Source: Kaistia granuli DSM 23481 (GTDB lineage Bacteria > Pseudomonadota > Alphaproteobacteria > Rhizobiales > Kaistiaceae). Taken from it: a DNA stretch of 64,000 nucleotides. The DNA lies in contig NZ_AQYH01000018.1 in assembly GCF_000380505.1 (NCBI RefSeq), forward strand, positions 62,001 through 126,000. Reading direction: 5' to 3'. This document shows, one piece after another, positions 8,752-17,132 of this stretch. A program made the position numbers and the translations under genes. The notes under the pieces are model-generated. The model did no database searches. It saw nothing but the letters and a program-made list of their open reading frames with translations, and was not told the DNA's origin. Position 1 is the stretch's first letter; every line of letters starts with the position of its first letter.

Positions 8752-9231
8752 TTAGCGGCCGCTGCCCGTGCGGGTCAGGTGCAGCGAGCTGACGCCGGCG
8801 GCGAGGTTCAGGCCGGTCTGCGCCGTCACCGACAGCGGCTGCAGCGCGACGCTGTTCTTGCCGCCGCCGACCAGCACGTTGGCGCCGAGGCCGACACCGA
8901 TCGTCGCCTGAGCCGTCGCGCCGGTATAACGGCCGGACAGGTCGCCATGGCGGCGCGTCGGCTCGAACACGTTCCAGACGATCACGCTGTTGCGGGTGAC
9001 GCCGACATCGAGGCCGATGCGGTCGATGCGGCCGCTATAGAACTCGACGCCACGGTTGGAATGGAATTCGCAGGAGACGCTGCGGCGCGAGCCGACGATC
9101 AGGCCGACGCCGGCGGCGACGCGGCAGGTCAGCACGCCGGTCTTGACGGCGGCCTGCGCCGTCGAGGCCAGCGGCAGCGTCGCAGTGATGGCAACGGCAG
9201 CCGCCAGAAGTACCTTGTGCAGCTTCGACAT
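8752..9231 (-). CDS. DUF992 family secreted protein
   Basis: This 159-residue protein has a Sec signal peptide (MSKLHKVLLAAAVAITATLP, cleaved near TAQA|AV). The mature domain contains GVLTCRVAAGVGLIVGSRR and VSCEFHS with the two conserved Cys residues, then GLNLAAGVSSLHL. This is the DUF992 pattern, common and nearly confined to Hyphomicrobiales, with no known function. The second Met was chosen because a GAGG box lies 7 bases before it; the first Met, four codons upstream, has none. Confidence 0.85.
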   Translation of the reverse strand: MSKLHKVLLAAAVAITATLPLASTAQAAVKTGVLTCRVAAGVGLIVGSRRSVSCEFHSNRGVEFYSGRIDRIGLDVGVTRNSVIVWNVFEPTRRHGDLSGRYTGATAQATIGVGLGANVLVGGGKNSVALQPLSVTAQTGLNLAAGVSSLHLTRTGSGR

Positions 9232-9342
9232 GTTCGACCTCATTCGTGGACGGAAAGTGCGGCGCGGGGGTTCGATGTGCGCCGCACTCCTTTTACACGC
9301 GAAACGTGCGCCCGGGCTATGCCGAGAAGCACATATCCGTGT

Positions 9343-10617
9343 TCACGCCAGCGCTGGCTTGAGTTGCGGCTGCCTGCGGCTGATCATCAGCGATAACAGC
9401 GCGGCGAGGATGCCGGTGGCGCCAGCGATCAGGAAGGCGTCGAGATAGTTGCCCTGGGTCGTGCGCATGTACCCGGCGAAATAGGCGGCGGATGCGGCGC
9501 CCAACTGGTGGCCGGCTGCGATCCAGCCGAAGACGATCGGCGCCTTGCTGTCGCCGAACGCTTCGTTCGCGAGGCGCACGGTCGGCGGCACGGTGGCGAT
9601 CCAGTCAAGGCCGTAGAAGACGGCAAAGATCGACAGGCTGTAGATGTTGAAGTCGGTGAAGGGCAGGAACATCAGCGAGATGCCGCGCAACGCGTAGTAG
9701 ACGAACAGCAGCTTGCGCGGGTCGAAGCGGTCGGTCAGCCAGCCGGACGCCGTTGTGCCCACCAGGTCGAACAGTCCCATCACCGCGAGCAGGCTCGCCG
9801 CCTGGATCGCCGGCATGCCCATGTCGCCGCAAAACGCGATCATGTGGGTGCCGACGAGGCCGTTGGTGGTGAAGCCGCAGATGAAGAAGGTGGCGAACAG
9901 ATACCAGAACGTCTTGGTGCGCGCGGCTTCGAACAGGGCCTTGAAGGCGTTGGCCAAGGCGTTGCCCTGTGGGGCGGATTGCGGCAGTTCACCTTCGGCA
10001 GCGCCATAGGGGCGAATGCCGATATCCTGCGGACGCTCGGGCACGAAGAAATAGGCGAGGGGGACCAAGGCCGCCGAGACGATCGCGACGGTGATGACGA
10101 TCGCCTGCCAGCCGCCCCATTCCGCCAGCGCTGCCATGCCGGGCAGGAAGATCAGCGTGCCGGTCGCGGTGCTCGCTGTCAAAAGACCCATCATCAGTCC
10201 GCGATTGGTGACGAACCAGCGGTTGACGATGGTCGCCCCGAGAACCATGGCGACCGAACCGGAGGCGATGCCCGAGAATACTCCCCAGGTGGCGATGTAC
10301 TGCCATGGCTGGGTCATGAAGGCGCTGATGGTGGTCGATGCCGACATCAGCAGCAGGGCGCCGATCAGGACCCGGCGAATGCCGAAACTCTGCATCAGGG
10401 CGGCTGCGAACGGGCCGGTGAGACCGTAGAGAAAGATGCCTATGGCGGCGGCGAGCGAGATGGTGTCGCGGCTCCAGCCGAAGGCGGATTCGATCGGCAG
10501 GATCATTACGCCGGGAGCGGCGCGCAATCCGGCGCCGGCCAGCAGGCAGACGAAAATCACGCCAGCGACGACGAAGGCATAGTTCTGGCCGAAGGGCCGC
10601 CGACGGACTATATTCAT
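9343..10617 (-). CDS. MFS transporter (monocarboxylate/oxalate-formate antiporter-like)
   Basis: This 424-residue inner-membrane protein has twelve predicted hydrophobic segments and the MFS loop between helices 2 and 3 (LMQSFGIRRVLIG). MMGLLTASTATGTLIFLPGM and the mid-protein VPERPQDIGIRPYG resemble the monocarboxylate/OFA branch of MFS; the substrate cannot be named. It is divergent from a TetR regulator, and the 77-bp gap holds a minus-strand promoter and a repeated motif. This is the usual arrangement of a repressor controlling an exporter. No clear ribosome-binding site precedes the ATG. Confidence 0.85.
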   Translation of the reverse strand: MNIVRRRPFGQNYAFVVAGVIFVCLLAGAGLRAAPGVMILPIESAFGWSRDTISLAAAIGIFLYGLTGPFAAALMQSFGIRRVLIGALLLMSASTTISAFMTQPWQYIATWGVFSGIASGSVAMVLGATIVNRWFVTNRGLMMGLLTASTATGTLIFLPGMAALAEWGGWQAIVITVAIVSAALVPLAYFFVPERPQDIGIRPYGAAEGELPQSAPQGNALANAFKALFEAARTKTFWYLFATFFICGFTTNGLVGTHMIAFCGDMGMPAIQAASLLAVMGLFDLVGTTASGWLTDRFDPRKLLFVYYALRGISLMFLPFTDFNIYSLSIFAVFYGLDWIATVPPTVRLANEAFGDSKAPIVFGWIAAGHQLGAASAAYFAGYMRTTQGNYLDAFLIAGATGILAALLSLMISRRQPQLKPALA

Positions 10618-10624
10618 GTTACTG

Positions 10625-10677
10625 ACCGTTCCGTTACAAGGCGTCGGATGATACGTACCGTTCAGTTACATCGTCAA
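10625..10677 (-). promoter_or_regulatory. MFS promoter with repeated operator-like 14-mers
   Basis: Reading the minus strand, TTGACG (10672-10677) and TATCAT (10648-10653) are spaced 18 bases apart, a credible sigma-70 promoter for the MFS gene. Two near-identical plus-strand 14-mers, ACCGTTCCGTTACA (10625-10638) and ACCGTTCAGTTACA (10657-10670), start 32 bp apart and overlap the spacer and the transcript start. They are good candidates for the TetR protein's binding sites. This is inferred, not shown. Confidence 0.5.
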
Positions 10678-10694
10678 GCGGTAGGGAGGAATAT

Positions 10695-11342
10695 GTGACC
10701 GCCAGTGCCGAAAAGCCGGCGAGCCGGGCCCGCGCAGCCGCAGAGGCGCCGCCGCGCGCCGCCGACCGGATTCGCGCGACCGTGCGTGATCTCTTCTACC
10801 GCCAGGGCATCCGCGCCGTCGGCATCGAGGAGATCGTGGAACGGGCCGGCGTCACCAAGCCCAGCCTGTATCGCAATTTCGCCTCCAAGGACGAGCTGGC
10901 GGCTGCCTATCTGCGTGACTACGACGTCGACTTCTGGGGCCGGTTCAACGCGATCGTTGCCCAACATCCCGGCGACCCGCGCGCGCAGGTTCTTGGCTAT
11001 TTCACCGGCCTTGGCGTCCGTTCACAGAGCGCGGAGTATCGCGGCTGCGGCATGACCAATGCCGCGGTCGAGTTTCCCGACAAGGACAATCCGGCGCGTC
11101 TTGTCGCCGTCGAAAACAAGCGCGAGCTGCGCCGTCGGTTCACCGAACTGGCACAGGCCATGGGCGCGGCGGAGCCGGAGATCCTGGGTGACGGCCTCTA
11201 TCTTCTTGCTGAGGGCGCCTATTCCAGCGGTCAGTTGTTTGGGGAAGGCGGTCCGTCGCGCTCGCTCGCTGCCGCGGCCGAGCGCCTGATTGATGCCTGC
11301 CTCAAGCAGACGGGTGCGTCCAGGATTGATCATGCAGGTTGA
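10695..11342 (+). CDS. TetR/AcrR family transcriptional regulator
   Basis: This 215-residue repressor-type protein has the TetR HTH at about residues 25-70: RIRATVRDLFYRQGIRAVGI, then EEIVERAGVTKPSLYRNFAS and KDELAAAYL. The C-terminal ligand domain has the GCGMTNAAVEFPDKDNPA segment common in this subgroup. The start is a GTG four bases after AGGGAGGA; an overlapping ATG at 10693 is followed at once by a stop. It is divergent from the MFS transporter, its probable target, and shares the promoter region with it. The inducing ligand is unknown. Confidence 0.88.
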   Translation: MTASAEKPASRARAAAEAPPRAADRIRATVRDLFYRQGIRAVGIEEIVERAGVTKPSLYRNFASKDELAAAYLRDYDVDFWGRFNAIVAQHPGDPRAQVLGYFTGLGVRSQSAEYRGCGMTNAAVEFPDKDNPARLVAVENKRELRRRFTELAQAMGAAEPEILGDGLYLLAEGAYSSGQLFGEGGPSRSLAAAAERLIDACLKQTGASRIDHAG

Positions 11343-11421
11343 ACACTGCGTGCGTTCTTGTGCACCTTCTGGATGAGGCGCGTCGGGACTACCTTTCGGT
11401 CAACACGCAAAGGATAGTCCG

Positions 11422-12216
11422 ATGTCGCTCCCCACTTTCTTCCTGTCGCATGGCTCACCGATGCTGGCGCTGACCGATACGCCGGCGCATCGCTTCCTGC
11501 GGTCCTTCGCATCAACCGTTGGCCGGCCGCGCGCGGTCGTTGTCGTATCGGCTCATTTCGAGACTGAGACGCCAACCGTGGTGTCGGATGACAAGCCGGA
11601 AATGATCTATGATTTCCGTGGCTTCCCCAAAGCCCTGTATGAAATAGATTATCCCGCCCCGGGTGATGCGGTGCTCGCCCGCGAGGTGGCCGATCGGCTC
11701 GCCGCCGCCGGCTTGCCGGTGGACGTGGCGCCGAAGCGCGGCTTCGATCACGGCACCTGGATCCCGCTGTCGCTGGTCTGGCCCGAGGCCGACGTGCCGT
11801 TGGTGCAGCTGTCGATCCAGCCGCAACGCGATGCGTCCCATCATGTAGCGCTTGGCCGGGCGCTCGCCGCGTTGCGCGGGGACAATGTGCTGGTGATCGG
11901 CACCGGCGCTGCGACGCACAATCTCAGGGTCCTGTTCCGCAACCCCGGCGGCATGCCGGCAGTCGACGCGGCGCCTGTCGACTGGGCGCGGGAGTTCGCC
12001 GATTGGGTCGCCGAGAAGGCCGCGGCGGGCGATATCGCCGGTCTCGTCGACTATCGGGCGCAGGCACCGCATGCGGAGATGGCGCATCCCGAGGACGATC
12101 ACTTCCTGCCGTTCTTCGTCGCGCTCGGCGCGGCCGGCGAGGGGGCCAAGGGCGAGCGCATCCACAATTCGTATGAATATTCCGCGCTTTCCATGGACAT
12201 GTACCGCTTCGATTGA
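11422..12216 (+). CDS. ygiD: DODA-type class III extradiol dioxygenase
   Basis: This 264-residue protein belongs to the LigB-type extradiol ring-cleavage dioxygenases, closest in pattern to E. coli YgiD (4,5-DOPA dioxygenase). Metal ligands are visible: FLSHGSPM (His), VVVSAHFET (His), the catalytic region KRGFDHGTWIPL, and HAEMAHPEDDHFLPFF near the C-terminus. Such enzymes hold zinc or iron(II). The natural substrate in this organism is unknown, so the symbol is tentative. It has an AAAGGA ribosome-binding site and follows the TetR gene by 79 bp. It may be part of the response to an aromatic compound, though no other ring-degradation genes are nearby. Confidence 0.82.
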   Translation: MSLPTFFLSHGSPMLALTDTPAHRFLRSFASTVGRPRAVVVVSAHFETETPTVVSDDKPEMIYDFRGFPKALYEIDYPAPGDAVLAREVADRLAAAGLPVDVAPKRGFDHGTWIPLSLVWPEADVPLVQLSIQPQRDASHHVALGRALAALRGDNVLVIGTGAATHNLRVLFRNPGGMPAVDAAPVDWAREFADWVAEKAAAGDIAGLVDYRAQAPHAEMAHPEDDHFLPFFVALGAAGEGAKGERIHNSYEYSALSMDMYRFD

Positions 12217-12314
12217 GGCGGAGAGCGGGTCGGAAGCGCCGGTGGCCGCGACGTTTTTCGGCGGGCCGAACACTTCCCGTTGCCGCCGGTCCGGCGGCGC
12301 GCTAAAGGCAGAAT

Positions 12315-13982
12315 ATGACCCGCCCCGATACGCTCCGCATCGCCCTTGCCCAGATCAACCCGATTGTCGGCGACATCGCCGGCAATCTCGAGAAAGCGCG
12401 CGTCGCGCGCGCGACCGCCGCGGCGGGACGCGCCGACGTCGTCATGTTCAGCGAGTTGTTCCTGTCGGCCTATCCACCGGAGGATCTGGTGCTGAAGCCG
12501 GCGTTCCAGGACGCCTGCCGCGCCGCCTGCGAGGCGATCGCGGCCGAGACGGCCGATGGCGGCCCCGCCGTGCTGATCGGCCTGCCCTGGCTCGAGGACG
12601 GCAAGCTCTACAATGGCTATGCGCTCTGCGACAACGGCCGCATCGAGAGCGTCCGCTTCAAGGTGGACCTGCCGAATTACGGGGTCTTCGATGAGAAGCG
12701 CGTCTTCACGCCAGGGCCGCACCCGGGTCCCGTCTCGTTGCGGGGGGTGCGCGTCGGGCTGCCGATCTGCGAGGATATCTGGGGCCCGGATCCCGTCGAG
12801 TGCATCGCCGAGACGGGCGGCGAGATCTTGCTAGTGCCGAACGGCTCGCCCTATCGCCGCCGTATCATGGACCAGCGCTTCAACGTTGCCGTCGGCCGTG
12901 TGACGGAAGCGGGCCTGCCGCTCGTCTATCTGAACCAGGTGGGCGGTCAGGATGAACTGGTGTTCGACGGCGCGTCCTTCGTGCTCAACGGAGACGGTTC
13001 GCTCGCTGTCCAGATGCCGGCCTTTCGCGAGGCGATCGAGATCGTCGAATTCGCGCGGGTCGACGGAGCCTGGCGCTGCGCCGACGGTGCGAAGGCTCGG
13101 GTCGAGGAAGGCGAGGAGGCCGACTATCTCGCCTGTGTGCACGGCCTGCGCGACTATGTCGGCAAGAACGGATTCCCGGGCGTCGTGCTTGGCCTGTCCG
13201 GCGGCATCGACTCAGCCCTGGTCGCGGCCATCGCCGTCGACGCGCTCGGAGCGGAGCGCGTTCACTGCGTCATGCTGCCCTATCGCTACACGTCGCAGGA
13301 CAGCCTGGTCGACGCCAAGGCATGTGCCGAGAAGCTCGGGGTACGCTACGACATCGTGCCGATTGCCGAGCCGGTCGAGGGCTTCATGCATGCGCTGGCG
13401 CCGATGTTCGCGGGCCGGTCGGCTGACATCACCGAGGAAAACCTGCAGTCCCGTACGCGGGGCACCATCCTGATGGCGATCTCGAACAAGTTCGGCGACA
13501 TGGTGGTGACGACGGGCAACAAGTCGGAAATGTCGGTCGGCTACGCCACGCTCTATGGCGACATGAATGGCGGCTTCAATCCGATCAAGGACCTCTACAA
13601 GACGCAGGTCTTTGCCATATCGCGTTTCCGCAACGGCCAGGTGCCGGAGGGTTGCCTCGGTCCGTCCGGTGAAGTCGTTCCGGAGCGGATCATCACCAAG
13701 CCGCCCACGGCGGAACTGCGCGAAAACCAGACGGACCAGGACTCGCTGCCGCCGTACGACATTCTCGACGACATTCTCGAAAGCCTTGTCGAAGGCGAGA
13801 TGCGGGTCGGTGACGTTATCGCGCGCGGCCATGAGGCGGCGACGGTGAAGCGGATCGAGCATCTCCTGGCGATCGCCGAATACAAGCGCCGCCAGGCGGC
13901 TCCGGGCGTGAAGCTCAGCCGCCGCAATTTCGGCCGCGACCGCCGCTATCCGATCACCAACAAGTTCCGGGACAAGGCCTGA
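12315..13982 (+). CDS. nadE: Glutamine-dependent NAD(+) synthetase
   Basis: This 555-residue two-domain enzyme makes NAD from nicotinate adenine dinucleotide, ATP and glutamine. The N-terminal nitrilase-type amidohydrolase (about 1-260) carries the Glu-Lys-Cys triad: FSELFLSAYPPEDL, KVDLPNYGVFDE and VGLPICEDIWGPD. The C-terminal synthetase starts with the PP-loop LGLSGGIDSALVAAIAVDAL and includes TTGNKSEMSVGYATLYGDM. The gene ends at a strong intrinsic terminator and appears monocistronic. Confidence 0.95.
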   Translation: MTRPDTLRIALAQINPIVGDIAGNLEKARVARATAAAGRADVVMFSELFLSAYPPEDLVLKPAFQDACRAACEAIAAETADGGPAVLIGLPWLEDGKLYNGYALCDNGRIESVRFKVDLPNYGVFDEKRVFTPGPHPGPVSLRGVRVGLPICEDIWGPDPVECIAETGGEILLVPNGSPYRRRIMDQRFNVAVGRVTEAGLPLVYLNQVGGQDELVFDGASFVLNGDGSLAVQMPAFREAIEIVEFARVDGAWRCADGAKARVEEGEEADYLACVHGLRDYVGKNGFPGVVLGLSGGIDSALVAAIAVDALGAERVHCVMLPYRYTSQDSLVDAKACAEKLGVRYDIVPIAEPVEGFMHALAPMFAGRSADITEENLQSRTRGTILMAISNKFGDMVVTTGNKSEMSVGYATLYGDMNGGFNPIKDLYKTQVFAISRFRNGQVPEGCLGPSGEVVPERIITKPPTAELRENQTDQDSLPPYDILDDILESLVEGEMRVGDVIARGHEAATVKRIEHLLAIAEYKRRQAAPGVKLSRRNFGRDRRYPITNKFRDKA

Positions 13983-14016
13983 TCCGGCCCTTGTCCGGAA
14001 TGTCGTTGCACAAATG

Positions 14017-14046
14017 AAAAGGCCCTCCGGAAGGAGGGCCTTTTTT
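14017..14046 (+). terminator. Intrinsic terminator of nadE
   Basis: GGCCCTCC, a GGAA loop, and GGAGGGCC form an 8-bp GC stem, preceded by GAAAA and followed by TTTTTT. It begins about 35 bases after the nadE stop. The A-run on the other side means it could also act for the minus-strand L,D-transpeptidase. Confidence 0.88.
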
Positions 14047-14128
14047 GTAGGTCGGGGCCGTGGCGATCCATCGTTGATGCCGGCCGGCCGAACCGGGTCG
14101 GACACTGGGCCGTCGTTGCTGGACGGGT

Positions 14129-14890
14129 CTAGCTCGGACGCGTTCCGCCCTTCGGCTGATTGGCCGCGACTGGCTCCGGCGTCGAATTGCCCAGTACCTG
14201 AACCTTGGTGCCGATCGGCGCGCGGTTGTACAGGTCGATGATGTCCTGGTTCATCAGGCGGATGCAGCCCGACGACAGCGACTTGCCGATCGACCAAGGC
14301 TGCGTCGTGCCGTGGATGCGGTACAGCGTGTCGACCTTGCCCTGGTAGAGATAGAGCGCACGGGCGCCGAGCGGATTGCCGGGGCCGCCGGGCATGCCGT
14401 TCGGCCACTTGGCCGCGTTCGGGTCGCGTGCCATCATTTCCTTGGGCGGATGCCACTTCGGCCACTGCTGCTTGGCCTGGATGGTCGCGTCGCCCGACCA
14501 GGCGAAGCCCTCGCGGCCGACGCCGACGCCATAGCGCAGCGCCGTGTTGTTCTCGAAGACGAGATAGAGGAAGTGGTTGTACGGGTCGACGACGATCGTG
14601 CCCGGCGCGGCATTGATGCTCGACGGCAGATCGACAACCTGGCGATAGTAGCGCGGGTTGATCTTCGACAGGTCGATCGCCGCGATCGGGAACGGCTCAT
14701 CCGTGATCGGGCCGTACATGGAGGCAAAGCCCTGATCGATCGGAGGGGCGCTGCCCGGACCGGTGACGATGCTGGACGACGAGCCGGGAGGCTGCGTCGT
14801 CTGGCAGGCTGCGAGCACGACGGGGAGGCCAATCATGAACGTACGGCGGCTGAGCTTGCCTGCCGACTTTAGAGGCTTCGTATCGTTCAA
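14129..14890 (-). CDS. L,D-transpeptidase (YkuD) lipoprotein
   Basis: This 253-residue protein forms 3-3 peptidoglycan cross-links or attaches proteins to the wall. The YkuD signature is complete: IHGTTQPWSIGKSLSSGCIR, with catalytic His and Cys. The N-terminus reads KLSRRTFMIGLPVVLAACQ. It combines a twin-Arg-like SRRTF with a lipobox LAAC (Cys29), so it should be a lipoprotein, perhaps exported folded by Tat. I chose a TTG start (14890) because an AAAAGGA box precedes it; the first in-frame ATG would remove the RR motif. The Asp-Pro and Met-rich insert before the catalytic motif (KWPNGMPGGPGNPLGARALY) is usual for alphaproteobacterial copies. Confidence 0.88.
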   Translation of the reverse strand: MNDTKPLKSAGKLSRRTFMIGLPVVLAACQTTQPPGSSSSIVTGPGSAPPIDQGFASMYGPITDEPFPIAAIDLSKINPRYYRQVVDLPSSINAAPGTIVVDPYNHFLYLVFENNTALRYGVGVGREGFAWSGDATIQAKQQWPKWHPPKEMMARDPNAAKWPNGMPGGPGNPLGARALYLYQGKVDTLYRIHGTTQPWSIGKSLSSGCIRLMNQDIIDLYNRAPIGTKVQVLGNSTPEPVAANQPKGGTRPS

Positions 14891-15298
14891 AGCCTGTTCC
14901 TTTTCATCATCATAATGGGACGAACCCAATGAAAGACCGGAACGCCGGGGGAGCGGATCCGGGACCAATCGTCTCGATTGGCTCGTTTCCGCCGCCGCCC
15001 TGGCGGCGCGATCCAATAAGAATGATTGACAGTCTTACTGGTTGCTTTCGCATTTCACCGCAATGACAATTTCGCCACACCAATGGCCAATCCAATGCCC
15101 ATGAAGCCAAGGATGACGCGGCGTAGGCTCAATTTGTGCGTTCGAGATGAGCCGAAACCAAGGCGCGTTAAGCATGTTGCAGCGGTTGGGCCGCGATGCC
15201 GGCGACTGTTGCCGAAATGACGCGGCGTTTCCCCGAGCTTGTTTCTACATGTCGTGCGTGAATCGGCTATCAGGGGCGGGTCAAAGTTCGGAGCCTTC
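14891..15298. other. Intergenic region without a recognised gene
   Basis: About 400 bp separate the divergent YkuD gene and the RecD-like helicase. It is somewhat less GC-rich than its surroundings and must hold both promoters. A minus-strand frame ending at 15055 encodes a short hydrophobic stretch but has no convincing start. I see no RNA gene. Confidence 0.5.
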
Positions 15299-16393
15299 AT
15301 GCGCTGGTCACCCCAACAGGAAAATGCGCTCTCCGCCGTGTCCGAATGGCTGCGGCGCGGAGACAGTCCCGTCTTCCGTCTGTTCGGCTATGCCGGAACC
15401 GGCAAGACGACGCTTGCCCGCCATATCGCCGAGGACATCGACGGTGACGTCGCCTTCGCGGCCTTCACCGGCAAGGCGGCGCATGTGCTGCGCTCCAAGG
15501 GGTGCGAGGGCGCCGGCACGATTCACAGCCTGATCTACCGGCCGCGCGCCGGCGATGACGAGGAGCAGCCGGTCTTCGCGATCAACCATGAGAGCGCCGC
15601 CTCCAAGGCAGATCTCATCATCATCGACGAATGCTCGATGGTCGACGAGGAGCTCGGCCGCGACCTGCTGTCCTTCGGGACCCCGGTGCTGGTGTTGGGC
15701 GACCCGGCGCAGCTGCCCCCCGTCAAGGGCGGCGGGTTCTTCACCGAGCAGGAACCCGACTCGATGCTGACCGAGGTGCATCGTCAGGCCCAGGACAATC
15801 CGATCATCCGCCTGTCGATGCAGGTGCGGGCCGGCGAGCCGATCGAATATGGCGAGCACGGCGAGAGCCGGGTGATCTCGCGCCGCGAGATCGACGCCGC
15901 CCAAATTCTCGCCGCCGACCAGGTGCTGGTCGGCACCAACAAGACGCGACGCCTGTACAACCAGCGCATCCGCGAGCTGAAGGGCCTGTTGAGCCCGATG
16001 CCGGCGGTCGGCGACAAGCTGGTCTGCCTGCGCAACGACAAGCAGAAGGGCCTGCTCAACGGCGGTACCTGGGTGGTCTCCGAGCTCGGCGCGCCGCGCA
16101 AGAGCCTGCTGCGCCTCAGCCTGAAGCCGGAGGAAGATGCGACCGGTAAGGCGGTGAAGGTCTCCGTGCATCCGAACTTTTTCGAGAATGGCGGCGAAGA
16201 CCTTCCCTATGCGCAACGGCGCAATTCGGACGAATTCGACTATGGCTACGCGCTGACCGTGCACAAGTCGCAGGGCTCGCAGTGGGACGATCTCGTCCTG
16301 TTCGACGAGAGCTACGCCTTCCGCGAGCATCGCGACCGCTGGCTCTATACCGGGCTGACCCGGGCGGCGAACTGCATCACCATCGTGCGCTAA
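15299..16393 (+). CDS. RecD-like / Dda-type ATP-dependent DNA helicase
   Basis: This 364-residue compact superfamily 1 helicase has Walker A GYAGTGKTT at residues 30-38, Walker B ADLIIIDECSMVDEE, motif III VLVLGDPAQLPPV, and the UvrD_C_2 motifs YALTVHKSQGSQWDDLV and LYTGLTRA. It is about the size of phage T4 Dda and lacks the long N-terminal domain of RecD2, so it is a stand-alone SF1B 5'-3' type helicase by family expectation. The upstream 20 codons in frame were omitted because MRWSPQQENAL is the usual N-terminus. It is probably chromosomal housekeeping in this order rather than phage-derived; no phage genes adjoin it. Confidence 0.85.
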   Translation: MRWSPQQENALSAVSEWLRRGDSPVFRLFGYAGTGKTTLARHIAEDIDGDVAFAAFTGKAAHVLRSKGCEGAGTIHSLIYRPRAGDDEEQPVFAINHESAASKADLIIIDECSMVDEELGRDLLSFGTPVLVLGDPAQLPPVKGGGFFTEQEPDSMLTEVHRQAQDNPIIRLSMQVRAGEPIEYGEHGESRVISRREIDAAQILAADQVLVGTNKTRRLYNQRIRELKGLLSPMPAVGDKLVCLRNDKQKGLLNGGTWVVSELGAPRKSLLRLSLKPEEDATGKAVKVSVHPNFFENGGEDLPYAQRRNSDEFDYGYALTVHKSQGSQWDDLVLFDESYAFREHRDRWLYTGLTRAANCITIVR

Positions 16394-16437
16394 CGAACGA
16401 GGCGAGCGCGAAGGCGCCATCGCCTCGATGTCGCTTT

Positions 16438-16917
16438 TCAGGCAGGATAGGTGCGCTCGGCCGGACGGATCCGGCCGGCATTGCCGAGCTCGATGACGTA
16501 GCCGAAGTCCTTCTCGGTATCGAGGTAGTAGTGCTCGTCGTCATCGATCCGGCCGCTCTGGATCACTGGGTAGCCCTTGCGGGCGAAATTCTCGACTGCC
16601 TTTTTGCAGTCGGCATAGAACAGCTTGATGTGATGCAGGCCCTCGCCGTGCTTCTCGAGGTGTTCGTCATAGATGCTGTAGCCGGTCAGCGGCTGCATGA
16701 GTTCGAGCTGGGTGTCGCCGCTCCAGGTGACGGCGATCAGGCAGGTGTGCGTCGCCGGCTTGCCGCGATAGATGTAGTCCTGAACCTTGCCTGCCTCGAA
16801 CTGGTAGATATCCCAGGGGCCGATCCCGAAGGTCTCCCAGTGCCGCTTCATCGCGGCTTCCAGGTCGCGGACGACATAGGCGACCTGCATGGTGCCGCCC
16901 TCGGTGAAAATTCGCAT
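16438..16917 (-). CDS. VOC-family (glyoxalase-fold) protein
   Basis: This 159-residue vicinal-oxygen-chelate protein has paired beta-alpha-beta-beta-beta units. The N-terminal half contains VAYVVRDLEAAMKRHWETFG and the C-terminal half GEGLHHIKLFYADCKKAVE, with metal-ligand candidates in THTCLIA, LELMQPL and LHHIKLF. The layout resembles the methylmalonyl-CoA epimerase/glyoxalase_4 subgroup, but the substrate cannot be told. It converges on the helicase gene (44 bp between the stops). Confidence 0.82.
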   Translation of the reverse strand: MRIFTEGGTMQVAYVVRDLEAAMKRHWETFGIGPWDIYQFEAGKVQDYIYRGKPATHTCLIAVTWSGDTQLELMQPLTGYSIYDEHLEKHGEGLHHIKLFYADCKKAVENFARKGYPVIQSGRIDDDEHYYLDTEKDFGYVIELGNAGRIRPAERTYPA

Positions 16918-17132
16918 CCTCGTTCCCCTCTGACCGCGTCGCCGGTTTCCGGCAGGCGGAGCGCATCCTGACGGCGGGTATCGGAACTATGGCCCGCTGC
17001 TCCCCATGCCGCGTCCTTCCGCGCGAGGCGCAGAACGTCAGCTATGCATGGGGTCCGCAGGCGGTCAAGCCACCGGATTCCCTACGGCAGGTGGCGCGGC
17101 GGTGGAAGCGGGAGGGCTGGCGAAAAGGCCGC

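Noticed and set aside
15055-15300. Short minus-strand frame ending in a hydrophobic segment (VILGFMGIGLAIGVAKLSLR)
   Set aside because: No convincing start codon or ribosome-binding site, and no recognised family. A small membrane peptide cannot be excluded.
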